Assembly: GCF_002553505.1 (NCBI RefSeq)
Contig: NZ_PDCP01000038.1
Coordinates: forward strand, 1-59,774
Reading direction: 5' to 3'
Origin: Mycolicibacterium agri
GTDB lineage: Bacteria; Actinomycetota; Actinomycetes; Mycobacteriales; Mycobacteriaceae
DNA length: 59,774 nt
Below, in pieces: positions 8,986-17,022 of this stretch. The notes beneath the pieces were generated by a model. The model did no database searches. It was not told where the DNA came from and saw only the letters and a program-made list of their open reading frames with translations. Positions within the stretch are counted from its first letter, which is position 1. Each line of letters opens with the position of its first letter. The position numbers and the translations under genes were made by a program.

Positions 8986-9009
8986 GCCGGACACGAAAAC
9001 GTGTCCGGC
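8986..9009 (-). terminator. Rho-independent-like hairpin
   Basis: Perfect 10-bp stem GCCGGACACG / CGTGTCCGGC with an AAAA loop (TTTT on the minus strand). On the minus strand it is followed by TTTACCGTTTT. It lies 28 bases beyond the stop of the 9037-9399 gene and ahead of the next paralog, so it most likely ends that transcript and gives each paralog its own unit. Confidence 0.7.
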
Positions 9010-9036
9010 CCTGCCGTTATCGCATTTCACGCCGAA

Positions 9037-9399
9037 TTAGGGGCTTGCGCTGACCTCCGAATGCGGAACCACGGCCGGGCCTTCGGCCTGTTGTTCTTCG
9101 GCCAAGCCGATGCACTGGCCGGTGTTCTGTCCGGTGCAAGGGATACCGCTGATTTCGGGGAGCCCGCCGACGGGTGATGTGCTTGTGAATTGCGGCGACG
9201 GCGAATTCGGCACCAGATCGGGCACGCAAACGTTGGTGAACTGGTCCTCGATTTCGCCGCCTGGACAGGCGGCGATTGTCGGAGCCGAATCACCGGCGCC
9301 GGCGACGGCGAACACCGCAGCCGCCGGTGCGGCGGCGATCGCAACGGCGAAGCCGCCCGCGAGGAGCAATCGTCTGGATGGTGGATGGAGCGTAGCCAT
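9037..9399 (-). CDS. Small exported Cys-containing protein, paralog 2 (Ibp1-annotated family)
   Basis: 120 residues from ATG 9399, with GAGAAGG about eight bases upstream. It has a signal peptide (RRLLLAGGFAVAIAAAPAAA) and the same mature pattern as its neighbours: CPGGE, CVPDLVP, GIPCTGQNTG, CIGLAEEQQAEGP and a VPHSEVSASP terminus. The C-terminal 40 residues are nearly the same as in paralog 1, which suggests that half carries the function. Downstream is a strong hairpin at 8986-9009. Role unknown. Confidence 0.82.
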   Translation of the reverse strand: MATLHPPSRRLLLAGGFAVAIAAAPAAAVFAVAGAGDSAPTIAACPGGEIEDQFTNVCVPDLVPNSPSPQFTSTSPVGGLPEISGIPCTGQNTGQCIGLAEEQQAEGPAVVPHSEVSASP

Positions 9400-9729
9400 T
9401 TCTGTGCCTTCTCTAGTTTGCTGGCCGTGTTGTCTGGGAAGCCATCGGACGCCGTCAGCGAGCTGGCTGTCATCCACCGGCTTCCTGCCTATGCCTCGTC
9501 CGAAATTGCAGTAAGACTTAGCATCTGCTGACGTGATCGTACATCCGGCGAACCGGGTTGACGGAACGAAACCGCCCAGGTGGGCGCTGTCTGAGAGTCA
9601 ACTGAAAGGTTGCTGTGCCTGTGCTGGACGGTCGCTGTAGCGGCCGTGCGCCCACCACTGGGCAGCGGTTGCGCCCCGGCACGTAGGGTGCATTACAACT
9701 GACGCATCAAACGTAAACGAGGTGGCACA
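9400..9729. other. 330-bp divergent intergenic region
   Basis: Lies between the start of paralog 2 (minus) and the enoyl-CoA hydratase (plus), so it should hold two promoters. I see a short palindrome CGCCCA-GG-TGGGCG at 9573-9586 and a GAGGTGG ribosome binding site at 9719-9725. I see no credible gene, RNA or recognisable operator. Confidence 0.4.
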
Positions 9730-10665
9730 GTGGCTAGCCCGGAGGGAAACAGCGGCGAATCGGTCCCGCAGAAGCCGGCCGAGCAGGTGACCTACGAAAC
9801 CCTCGACGACGGCCGGATCGCGCGGATCTGGCTGAACCGTCCCGAGGCGCAGAACGCGCAATCGCGAACACTGTTGGTGCAGTTGGACGAAGCCTTCGGC
9901 AGGGCCGAGGCCGACGACAACGTCCGCGTGGTGATCCTGGCGGCGCGTGGGAAGAACTTCTCGGCGGGTCACGATCTGGGGTCGGAGGAGGCGCTGCTAG
10001 AGCGCAAGCCGGGCCCTGCGCAGCATCCGACATTCCGCTCACACGGCGCGACGATGTCCGGCATCGCCGAGCGCACGTACCTGCAGGAGTGGCACTTCTT
10101 CTTCGAGAACACTCGCAGGTGGCGGGATTTGCGCAAGATCACCATCGCCCAGGTTCAGGGCAACGCCATCTCCGCAGGCCTGATGCTCATCTGGGCGTGC
10201 GACCTGATCGTCGCTGCGGACGACGCCAAGTTCAGTGACGTGGTTGCCGTTCGGATGGGGATGCCCGGTGTCGAGTACTACGCGCACCCATGGGAATTCG
10301 GCGCCCGCAAAGCCAAAGAGCTTCTGCTGACCGGTGATTCGATCGATGCCGAAGAGGCATACCGGCTCGGCATGGTTTCGAAGGTATTTCCGCGCACCGA
10401 ACTCGAGGAGAAGACCCTGCAATTCGCCCGCCGCATCGCCGACCGGCCCACGATGGCGGCGCTGCTGGTGAAGGATTCGGTCAACGCCGCCTCCGACGCC
10501 ATGGGCTTCACCGAGGCGCTGCGCCACGCATTCCACATCCACGAACTCGGGCATGCCCACTGGGCGGCGGCCAACGAGAACCGCTACCCGGTCGGGCTGC
10601 CGCCCGACGTTCCGGACTGGCGGACTCTCGGCCCACCCGCCCCTGCGCGTCGCGACACCCCTTGA
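9730..10665 (+). CDS. Enoyl-CoA hydratase/isomerase family protein
   Basis: Crotonase-fold enzyme of 311 residues, probably acting on an acyl-CoA thioester in beta-oxidation or a related lyase/isomerase reaction. The GTG start at 9730 follows GAGGTGG. The core shows WLNRPEAQNAQ, an oxyanion-hole segment GKNFSAGHDLG and a second one QGNAISAGLMLIWACDLIVAADD. At the usual first glutamate position the sequence reads RMGMPGVEYYAHPWEFG, with a Glu within GVE. It is longer than a typical 260-residue hydratase, with an insertion after GHDLGS (roughly 85-125) and a longer C-terminus, so it is an atypical subgroup whose substrate I cannot name. The next gene is an SDR on the same strand, possibly in the same pathway. 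Confidence 0.85.
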   Translation: MASPEGNSGESVPQKPAEQVTYETLDDGRIARIWLNRPEAQNAQSRTLLVQLDEAFGRAEADDNVRVVILAARGKNFSAGHDLGSEEALLERKPGPAQHPTFRSHGATMSGIAERTYLQEWHFFFENTRRWRDLRKITIAQVQGNAISAGLMLIWACDLIVAADDAKFSDVVAVRMGMPGVEYYAHPWEFGARKAKELLLTGDSIDAEEAYRLGMVSKVFPRTELEEKTLQFARRIADRPTMAALLVKDSVNAASDAMGFTEALRHAFHIHELGHAHWAAANENRYPVGLPPDVPDWRTLGPPAPARRDTP

Positions 10666-10683
10666 CGCGCGTGATTCGATAAC

Positions 10684-10697
10684 GAGAACCTGTTCCA
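10684..10697 (+). promoter_or_regulatory. Possible KstR-type operator
   Basis: GAGAACCTGTTCCA matches the KstR half-site core TnnAACnnGTTnnA at all fixed positions except the first base. It lies 32 bases upstream of the SDR start at 10729. KstR represses the cholesterol regulon in mycobacteria. The core GAAC-CT-GTTC is palindromic. A single site with one mismatch is suggestive, not proof. Confidence 0.4.
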
Positions 10698-10728
10698 GTT
10701 TTTGCCGGGGTTCGTAGAAGGGATTGCG

Positions 10729-11568
10729 GTGCAGCTTTCGTTGGCGAACAAGACCGTCCTGGTCACTGGTGGGGGCAGCGGCATCGGCAAGGGCGTCGCC
10801 GCGGCGGCCGTGGACGCCGGCGCGAACGTGCTGATCGTCGGCCGCAACGCCGACAGGCTGGCCGGTGCCGTCGACGAGATCAGCGCAGGCGCCACGGGTG
10901 CCGGCTCGGTGCGCTATCAGCCGGCCGACGTCACCAACGAGGACGAGGTCGCCGCGGTCGTCGACGCCGCCACCGCGTGGACCGGCACGCTGCACGGGGT
11001 GGTCAATTGCGCGGGCGGCAGCGAGACGATCGGGCCGGTCACCCAGATCGACTCCGAGCTGTGGCGGCGCACGATCGACCTGAACATCAACGGCACGATG
11101 TACATGCTGAAGCACTCCGCGCGCGAGATGGTTCGTGGCGGCGGCGGGTCGTTCATCGGGATCTCGTCGATCGCGGCCAGCAACACCCACCGATGGTTCG
11201 GCGCCTACGGGGTCGCCAAGGCCGGCATCGATCACCTGATGCAGTTGGCCGCCGACGAACTCGGTCCGTCCTGGGTGCGGGTGAACTGCATCCGGCCCGG
11301 GCTCATCCGCACCGATCTGGTTGCGCCCGTCTTCGAGATACCGCAGTTGAGCGACGATTACGCGGCGTGCACACCGCTGCCGCGGCCGGGCGAAGTCGAC
11401 GACATCGCAAACGTGGCCGTGTTCCTGCTCAGCGACGCATCGAGCTATGTCACCGGGCAGGTGATCAATGTCGACGGCGGCATGATGCTGCGTCGGGGAC
11501 CCGACTACTCGTCGATGCTGGAGCCGATGTTCGGCGCCGACGGGCTGCGCGGCGTGGTGCCCAGTTAG
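10729..11568 (+). CDS. Short-chain dehydrogenase/reductase (SDR)
   Basis: NAD(P)-dependent oxidoreductase of 279 residues, possibly acting on a hydroxyacyl-CoA or steroid alcohol. It has the cofactor motif TGGGSGIG (about 13-20), NCAGG in the NNAG position, the catalytic Ser in ISSIAASN and Tyr-Lys in YGVAKAG, plus a C-terminal GQVINVDGG. I choose GTG 10729 because AGAAGGGA precedes it by about six bases and the product then begins MQLSLANKTVLVTGG, as SDRs do. It lies downstream of the enoyl-CoA hydratase with a 63-bp gap and a KstR-like site in front, which hints at steroid or fatty-acid breakdown. It may be the counterpart of Rv3485c (tentative). Confidence 0.88.
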   Translation: MQLSLANKTVLVTGGGSGIGKGVAAAAVDAGANVLIVGRNADRLAGAVDEISAGATGAGSVRYQPADVTNEDEVAAVVDAATAWTGTLHGVVNCAGGSETIGPVTQIDSELWRRTIDLNINGTMYMLKHSAREMVRGGGGSFIGISSIAASNTHRWFGAYGVAKAGIDHLMQLAADELGPSWVRVNCIRPGLIRTDLVAPVFEIPQLSDDYAACTPLPRPGEVDDIANVAVFLLSDASSYVTGQVINVDGGMMLRRGPDYSSMLEPMFGADGLRGVVPS

Positions 11569-11637
11569 CCGCAACCAGCCGGGGTTTTCGAGGATTTTCG
11601 TTCAACAATCCGGCCCGCGGGCTCTAACCTCGTCGAT

Positions 11638-11874
11638 ATGTCTTCACCTCCCGATGACGCAGAGCGAGTGCCGATCGAGAGCGTCCGGTGCGGCGATCCG
11701 ATCTATGACGCCGACGGCGGATGCCAGCACTACAAAGTCCTGGAGAAAAGACCCATCGACGGCGGTGGCGTCGTCCTGGAACTGGAGTGTCTGCACGACA
11801 ACCAGTGCCAGGTGATCGAGAAGTCCTTCCCGGCCGGATACCTGGTCGGTCGGTCGAACCGCCACTTCCTGTAG
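11638..11874 (+). CDS. Small hypothetical protein, 78 residues
   Basis: Not recognised. ATG 11638 opens a frame whose product has four cysteines (CGDPIYDADGGC; LECLHDNQC), a compact beta-rich pattern and the ending GYLVGRSNRHFL. It has no signal peptide or membrane helix. Spacing of 69 bases after the SDR and codon use like the neighbours (strong third-position GC) support a real gene. The paired cysteines could bind a metal (inference). Confidence 0.6.
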   Translation: MSSPPDDAERVPIESVRCGDPIYDADGGCQHYKVLEKRPIDGGGVVLELECLHDNQCQVIEKSFPAGYLVGRSNRHFL

Positions 11875-11908
11875 TTCGCGCTGTCGTTCGCGCGAACCCG
11901 GCGCGCGG

Positions 11909-12616
11909 CTATCCAGCGGTTTCGGTAGCCGTCGTCGACTCGAGCTTGTCGGCGACGAACTGCGCGGCCCGATCGGTCAGCCCGTTGGCCGGATACAGGT
12001 TGTGCGCGTTGCTGTCGCTGCCTGCAGGCGAACAGATCGGGTCCTCGGGGATGCAGAGGTCTTGCGTCTTGTCCGCGTAGAGGTGGCCGACCGTGATCGG
12101 CGGCGCGGTGTTCGCGATCATCTGCAAGAAGCCCGTCGACGGCTTTCCGAACAGCGCCACCGCGGCGACGTGGTCGGCGACGTCTGCCGGCATCGGGCCG
12201 GTCAGCCCGGCGGGCATCTGATAGCCCGCTGGCACCGAATCTGCGGTCAGGTATCCGGCGACGGCCGCGCCCTGGGAGAAGCCGCCAAGGACGATCTTGG
12301 TGTCCGGGCACGTCGCGGCGACCGACTGCACCTTGTTGCTCGCGTCGATGACACCGTTGGCGGCCGTCTGGAAGTCAAGGGAGGCCGGATAATTCACCGG
12401 ATAGACCTCCATGGACTTGCCACCGAGCCTGGACTGCAACGCGTCGACGAAAGCTTGGCCGGTGCCGCCGACGCCGGGCGGTTCGAACGTGCCGCGCGCA
12501 AATACCACCTCGACATCGGGGCAGGGTTCGGCGGATGCGGCAGGCATCCCGACGAACGGATTCGCAAGCATTGAAACGGCGATTCCTGTGGCAGCGACCA
12601 AACTCTTGACGACCAT
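11909..12616 (-). CDS. Cutinase family secreted esterase
   Basis: Secreted serine esterase of the cutinase/CULP family, which in mycobacteria hydrolyses esters or phospholipids rather than cutin. The 235-residue precursor has a signal peptide ending ASA (about residue 29), a Cys pair around the first strand (PCPDVEVVFARGT), the nucleophile motif GGFSQG with Ser114, a catalytic Asp in the disulfide loop CIPEDPIC and the His in SNAHNLY. All triad residues are present, so it should be active. I start it at ATG 12616, which gives a normal signal peptide. A TATATG at about 12636-12641 on the minus strand could be the -10 element. Confidence 0.9.
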   Translation of the reverse strand: MVVKSLVAATGIAVSMLANPFVGMPAASAEPCPDVEVVFARGTFEPPGVGGTGQAFVDALQSRLGGKSMEVYPVNYPASLDFQTAANGVIDASNKVQSVAATCPDTKIVLGGFSQGAAVAGYLTADSVPAGYQMPAGLTGPMPADVADHVAAVALFGKPSTGFLQMIANTAPPITVGHLYADKTQDLCIPEDPICSPAGSDSNAHNLYPANGLTDRAAQFVADKLESTTATETAG

Positions 12617-12825
12617 CGAACTCAACCCCACCGCCTCATATAGGTTCCGTGACGCTAGGCGGGGCCACGTTGCACACCGCGCGCGATGCTTACCCGGCAC
12701 CGCGGTTCGTCAAACCCGGGTCGCCGGCTTCCGCGCGGAGGCCTTCGCGCAGCCGAGCCGCGCGCGGCCTGCCACCCCAACCAGCGAGACTCATCCTCGC
12801 CCAGCGGTTCCCGCACGCGCAACCG

Positions 12826-13767
12826 CTAATTCGTCACTCCGTCCGACAGCAAAAGGTGAGGCTGTGCGGTGTCGAGACGCGCGCTGCGGGCGGGCAGGCG
12901 GTAGCTGGGGCGGCACTGCGGATGCAGCCAAATCGCAATGTTGTGAACGTATTCCTTGAAGATTTCGAGGCGGGTCGGGTCGGTCTTGATTTGGCTGCCG
13001 GGCGTCTCGGTGACGAAGGTCGGGGCGCCGCGGTCGAGGTCCCAGTTGTAGTCAGCAAAATGGTGGAAAGTCGACGCCGCGAGCGCGCGCCCCATCGGTA
13101 CGCCGTCGGGGGTGAGTTCGCCGTCGAGCACGACGGCGAGGTTGAACCGCCGACCCGTTGCGGCGCTTCGGCCCTCGGCGAGGACCTCCGCGCAGTGCAG
13201 ATCCGCCCGCACCGACCCCTCATGTGGGTGGGCGGGGAACCATTCGATGCGACCGCTGGCGCTGCGGGTGCTGCGCAACAGCGGGTGCACGGGACCGTCG
13301 GTCAGCACCGGCTGATAGTCCCCATTCGCGCCGGAGTGGTAGTTGGGCCACGAGATTGACGGCGTGTCCTGGTCATCGCACAGTGCGCGGGGATCGACGC
13401 TGGGGTCATGAAACTGGTTGATTGCGCCGAGCGAGCCGAGGCGCAGCAGGCAGCTGCCCAGGTCCTGGTGGTCGCGCGCGGTGAGCACGCCGCCGCCGCG
13501 GGCGCGGAACCGCACAATGGCCTCGGCGTCGCCGGGGCTGAGGCCATCGCCCACGTCGACGGCCATCAACCAGAGCTGGTCGTAGTCGAGTTCATCGATA
13601 CGGCTCAGAACCGGGTCGTCGCCCGGCCCTGCCGCCCGGTCGCGGGCGGTCACATCGTGTCCGGCCGCCCTTAGCTCGTCAGCAAGCAGTGAGAAGCGGC
13701 TGATGTCCCAGTCGTCCGAGTTCGCGGCGATCGTCGTCTGAAGCAGGATTTTCGACAATTTCGACAT
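12826..13767 (-). CDS. ThuA-like / glutamine-amidotransferase-fold hypothetical protein
   Basis: 313 residues from ATG 13767, preceded by GAGAGG. The N-terminal half (SKLSKILLQTTI..., LADELRAAGHDVTARDR, DQLWLMAVD, GDAEAIVRFRARGGGVLTARDH) has the order of strands seen in ThuA/class-I glutamine-amidotransferase-like domains. The expected nucleophile Cys elbow is not clear, so a catalytic role is doubtful. The C-terminal half contains HHFADYNWDLD and WFPAHPHEG. It follows the cupin gene by 13 bases and is surely cotranscribed. Function unknown. Sugar or small-molecule processing is possible given ThuA relatives. Confidence 0.6.
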   Translation of the reverse strand: MSKLSKILLQTTIAANSDDWDISRFSLLADELRAAGHDVTARDRAAGPGDDPVLSRIDELDYDQLWLMAVDVGDGLSPGDAEAIVRFRARGGGVLTARDHQDLGSCLLRLGSLGAINQFHDPSVDPRALCDDQDTPSISWPNYHSGANGDYQPVLTDGPVHPLLRSTRSASGRIEWFPAHPHEGSVRADLHCAEVLAEGRSAATGRRFNLAVVLDGELTPDGVPMGRALAASTFHHFADYNWDLDRGAPTFVTETPGSQIKTDPTRLEIFKEYVHNIAIWLHPQCRPSYRLPARSARLDTAQPHLLLSDGVTN

Positions 13768-13780
13768 GAAAGTGCCTCTC

Positions 13781-14206
13781 TCATAGGGCTTGTGCCGAGA
13801 CGCGGCGGTCGCGGCGCGCGGCGAGTTCGTCGTCGTCGACAAGAACGAGCATGGGTTGGTCCGGGGTGCACATCATCGTCACCAGGAAGCGCAGCTTGGT
13901 GTCGTCGCGAGCGTTGCCGTCCTGGTAGTGGATGACGTCGCCGCCGGGCTCCCAGAACGGCTCGCCGGCGCGGACGACGCGCGGCGCCTCGCCCTCGAGT
14001 TCGAACAGCATTTCGCCTTCCAGCACGTACCCGAAGGCCGGGCCGAAGTGCCGGTGCGGCGGCGCACCCGGGTCGCCGGGCGGATACTCGATGATGACCG
14101 TCATGGCATGCGCGCCTTGCGGAATCGACGGCGGCGTCGCCTCCTGGATGACGGTGAGCGCGTTCTGCCAAGTGGTGCTGTGTGTTCGCGATACTGCCTC
14201 AGACAT
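13781..14206 (-). CDS. Cupin-domain protein
   Basis: 141 residues from ATG 14206 with AAGGAAAGG in front. A single small cupin barrel: PPGDPGAPPHRHFGPAFGYVLEGE is motif 1 (two His in HRH and a Glu as metal ligands), and PGGDVIHYQDGN is motif 2 with the last His. Such proteins are metal-dependent enzymes or ligand sensors. First gene of a two-gene operon with the ThuA-like gene, divergent from an NmrA-like gene across a region of nested palindromes. An earlier start at 14245 is possible but has a weaker site. Confidence 0.82.
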   Translation of the reverse strand: MSEAVSRTHSTTWQNALTVIQEATPPSIPQGAHAMTVIIEYPPGDPGAPPHRHFGPAFGYVLEGEMLFELEGEAPRVVRAGEPFWEPGGDVIHYQDGNARDDTKLRFLVTMMCTPDQPMLVLVDDDELAARRDRRVSAQAL

Positions 14207-14241
14207 GGCGCCTTTCCTTGTCGCGGTCGTTCGGTTCTTCT

Positions 14242-14320
14242 CCACCTAGGACAGGGCAGGTGCCCGGTATGTGACAGCGGCGGACTGTCACGGATCGACC
14301 GCCGCCGCGGTCCTAGGTGG
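14242..14320. promoter_or_regulatory. Nested inverted repeats in a divergent promoter
   Basis: Outer repeat: CCACCTAGGAC (14242-14252) and its exact complement GTCCTAGGTGG (14310-14320), 57 bases apart. Inner repeat: GTGACAG (14271-14277), N7, CTGTCAC (14285-14291). Both lie in the 164-bp gap between the cupin operon (minus) and the NmrA-like gene (plus). The inner dyad has the size of a dimeric repressor site. The outer pair could be two bound sites or a large cruciform. No regulator gene is adjacent. Confidence 0.55.
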
Positions 14321-14370
14321 CGACTGGATGGCTACGGCTCGCCGTCCAGCGCAACGAGAAAGGATCGGAC

Positions 14371-15126
14371 ATGAGGATCGTCGTCATCGGGGGAACGGGT
14401 CTGGTGGGCTCCAAGGTCGTGCGCCTGCTGCGCGAGCAGGGGCACGACGCCGTCGCCGCCTCGCCCAACACCGGGGTGAACACGTTGACGGGCGAGGGGT
14501 TGGCCGAGGTGTTGACCGGCGCCGGCGTGGTCGTCGACGTCTCGAACTCGCCGTCGCTCGACGGCGATGCCGCGCAGGAGTTCTTCAAGACCGCCACCCC
14601 GAATCTGCTTGGCGCCGAACGGGCCGCCGGGGTCGGCCATCACGTCGCGCTGTCGGTCGTCGGCACCGAGGAACTGGCGGAATCGCGCGGCTATTTCAAG
14701 GCGAAGCTGGCGCAGGAGCAGCTGATCGCCGAGTCCGGAATTCCCTACACGATCGTGCACGCCACGCAGTTCTTCGAGTTCGTCAACGGCATCGCCGACG
14801 AGGCCACCGACGGCGACACCGTGCGGCTGGCGCCTGCCTACTTCCAGCCGATGGCGTCGGCGGACGTCGCGCAGGCCGTGGCGAGCGCCGCCGTCAGCGC
14901 GCCGGTCAACGGCATCACCGAAATCGGTGGGCCGCAGCGCGTCCGCCTCGACGAACTCATCAAAACCGCCTTGGCCGCCCGGAACGATCCCCGGACCGTG
15001 GTGGCCGACCCGGCGGCGGGCTACTGGGGCGCACCGGTCGGCGAGTACACACTGACACCCGGCGAGGGCGCGACGCTGTACGAGACGCGGTTCGAGGATT
15101 GGGTCCGCGAATCCGCGGCCGTGTGA
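14371..15126 (+). CDS. NmrA-like NAD(P)-binding protein
   Basis: 251 residues from ATG 14371 with GAGAAAGGA in front. Rossmann fold with GGTGLVGSKVV at the N-terminus, no SDR Tyr-x3-Lys catalytic pair in the usual place, and the pattern of atypical SDRs (NmrA/YtfG type) that act as NAD(P)H-dependent quinone or redox sensors. ALSVVGTEEL, YFKAKLAQEQLI and PYTIVHATQFFEF are typical of that group. Divergent from the cupin/ThuA-like operon, so the three genes may respond to the same signal. Confidence 0.82.
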   Translation: MRIVVIGGTGLVGSKVVRLLREQGHDAVAASPNTGVNTLTGEGLAEVLTGAGVVVDVSNSPSLDGDAAQEFFKTATPNLLGAERAAGVGHHVALSVVGTEELAESRGYFKAKLAQEQLIAESGIPYTIVHATQFFEFVNGIADEATDGDTVRLAPAYFQPMASADVAQAVASAAVSAPVNGITEIGGPQRVRLDELIKTALAARNDPRTVVADPAAGYWGAPVGEYTLTPGEGATLYETRFEDWVRESAAV

Positions 15127-15180
15127 TTACGCGGGCTGTTCGGCTGAGAGGCGGCCGTGATCGTCCCTAGACTCTGAGTC

Positions 15181-15540
15181 ATGGCAAACTTGCAATCCGC
15201 ATCTCAACGGCTTGTCCTCGCCGGCTTCCTCGGGCTGGCCACGGTCGCCGGGCCGGTCGCCGTGATGGCGACATCGACGACCGGCGAGTCGACGCCGCTC
15301 GCCGCATGCACGACCGGCGAGGAACAAGACGTGTACACGATGTCCTGCGTCCCGTTCCTCGTCCCCCTCTCACCCGACCGCAGCGGGTTCACCACCACCG
15401 CGGCCAATCCCGACATCCCGGAGATCGACGGCGTTCCGTGCACCGGCCACGACGCCGGGGCGTGCATCGGGCTGGCCGAGGAACAGCAGGCTGAGGGCCC
15501 GCAGCCGGTACCGCGCTCGACGATCAGCGCCAGCCCCTAG
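15181..15540 (+). CDS. Small exported Cys-containing protein, paralog 3 (Ibp1-annotated family)
   Basis: 119 residues from ATG 15181. Signal peptide (RLVLAGFLGLATVAGPVAVMA), then the family pattern CTTGEEQDVYTMSC, VPFLVP, NPDIPEIDGVPCTGHD, CIGLAEEQQAEGP and a VPRSTISASP terminus. Its C-terminal third is almost the same as in the copies at 8430 and 9037, but it lies 6 kb away on the other strand, so the family has spread by more than local tandem duplication. Function unknown. Confidence 0.82.
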   Translation: MANLQSASQRLVLAGFLGLATVAGPVAVMATSTTGESTPLAACTTGEEQDVYTMSCVPFLVPLSPDRSGFTTTAANPDIPEIDGVPCTGHDAGACIGLAEEQQAEGPQPVPRSTISASP

Positions 15541-15696
15541 CCCTGCTACCAGCACCCGCGCGTGTCGAGCAGCGAGCAGGGTCCGACCCGCCGGGACCTG
15601 CGCGGCTGAGGCCATCCTGGTACTGCGCGGGTAGCGACGAAGTGCAGTAGTGGAGTACCGCGGCGGTGGGGCCGCGCACGGACGAGGATTTCGCTC

Positions 15697-17016
15697 ATGC
15701 CCCCGCCGGCGACGACGACCTCCGTGTGCGACGTGCCGACGCCGGAGCGGTCGAGTCCGCCGCCGGTGCGGTCGCCGAAGCTCGTCGCCGGCGTGGGGTT
15801 CGCAATCTGTCGGCGCGCGGCGATGCGCAAGTGGATCAAGCGCTACGGACGCCTCTTCGAGATCAACGTCCCGTTCTTCGGCCGCACCGTCATCGTGTCC
15901 GACCCGCCTCTGGCGCGGTCGGTGTGCACCGCCCGTGGCGATGCGATGGTCAACGTGCAGCCCAATCTCAGTAACTGGTTCGGGCCTGGCTCGGTATTCG
16001 GGCTCGACGGCGCGTTCCATCACGGACGGCGACGGCTGCTGGCGCCCGCGTTTCACGGGCGGGCTCTCAAAGTCACCGAGGCGATCGTGGAGGAGCAGAC
16101 ACTCCGCGAAATCGCGAATTGGCCTGAGAATACCGAGTTCCGGACCCTGGAGCCGATGACGAGGATCACCCTGAACGTGATTCTGCGGACCATCTTCGGC
16201 GCCGAGTGCGCCGAACTCGACCAGCTGCGTGCGCTCATCCCGCCCTACATGACGCTCGGCCAGCGGTTGGCGTTCGTGACGGCGCCGCCACCATGGGTCC
16301 GCCGACTCACCCCGTGGAGCAGGTTGGACGAGTATCGCCGCGCATTCGACCGCATCGTGGGCGCGCTGATCGACAGGGCCGCTTCCGATCTCGGTGACCG
16401 CACCGACGTACTGGCGCTGTTGGTGCGAAGCGGCCAGTTGACGCGGCAAGACGTCTGCGACGAGGTGCTCACCCTGATCGGCGCGGGCCACGAAACCACC
16501 GCATCCGCGCTGGCGTGGGCGTTCGAGCGGTTGCGCCGCCACCCCGACGTGCTGGCCGAACTCGTGCGCGAGGCCGACGCCGGCGGCGGCGACTTTCGAC
16601 GGGCCACCATTTCGGAGTTGCTGCGGGTGCGCACTGTCATCGATGTGGCTGGCCGACGGGTGCACACGCCTGGATTCGATCTTGGCAACTGGCGAATTCC
16701 TTGTGGTCGCAATGTCATTGTGCGCATCGTGGATATACACGAGAATCCTGCGCTCTATGCCGATCCCGAGGTGTTCGATCCGAATCGGTTTCGCGACGCC
16801 AGGCCGACCGCTGGGCACTGGTTGGCGTTCGGCGGGGGAGCGCGGCGCTGCATCGGCGCCGAATACGCGACCACCGAGATGGAGGTGGTGCTGCGGACGG
16901 TGTTGCAGCACTTGCGGATACACACCGACGCCGCCCCCGACGAGAAGCCCCGCTTCAGGGGCGTCGCCCACGTCCCGAGACTCGGGGGCCGCATCGTTGT
17001 GAGCCGCCGGAGGTAG
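15697..17016 (+). CDS. cyp138: Cytochrome P450, CYP138 family
   Basis: Haem-thiolate monooxygenase of 439 residues, substrate unknown. Helix-I motif GAGHETTAS, ExxR as ELLR in ISELLRVRTVID, and the haem-binding loop FGGGARRCIGAEYA with the Cys ligand. Segments such as NVQPNLSNWFGPGSVFGLDG and RRRLLAPAFHG closely match what I remember of M. tuberculosis CYP138 (Rv0136). It is followed after six bases by a BAHD-type acyltransferase, so the likely chemistry is hydroxylation and then acylation of the new hydroxyl. No ferredoxin gene is adjacent. A start further downstream is possible because the first 25 residues are Pro-rich and not conserved in my memory. Confidence 0.85.
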   Translation: MPPPATTTSVCDVPTPERSSPPPVRSPKLVAGVGFAICRRAAMRKWIKRYGRLFEINVPFFGRTVIVSDPPLARSVCTARGDAMVNVQPNLSNWFGPGSVFGLDGAFHHGRRRLLAPAFHGRALKVTEAIVEEQTLREIANWPENTEFRTLEPMTRITLNVILRTIFGAECAELDQLRALIPPYMTLGQRLAFVTAPPPWVRRLTPWSRLDEYRRAFDRIVGALIDRAASDLGDRTDVLALLVRSGQLTRQDVCDEVLTLIGAGHETTASALAWAFERLRRHPDVLAELVREADAGGGDFRRATISELLRVRTVIDVAGRRVHTPGFDLGNWRIPCGRNVIVRIVDIHENPALYADPEVFDPNRFRDARPTAGHWLAFGGGARRCIGAEYATTEMEVVLRTVLQHLRIHTDAAPDEKPRFRGVAHVPRLGGRIVVSRRR

Positions 17017-17022
17017 CCCGCT

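Noticed and set aside
9658..9730. TetR-type operator upstream of the enoyl-CoA hydratase (TTAC...GTAA)
   Set aside because: Only four-base arms with a long spacer; no better than chance.
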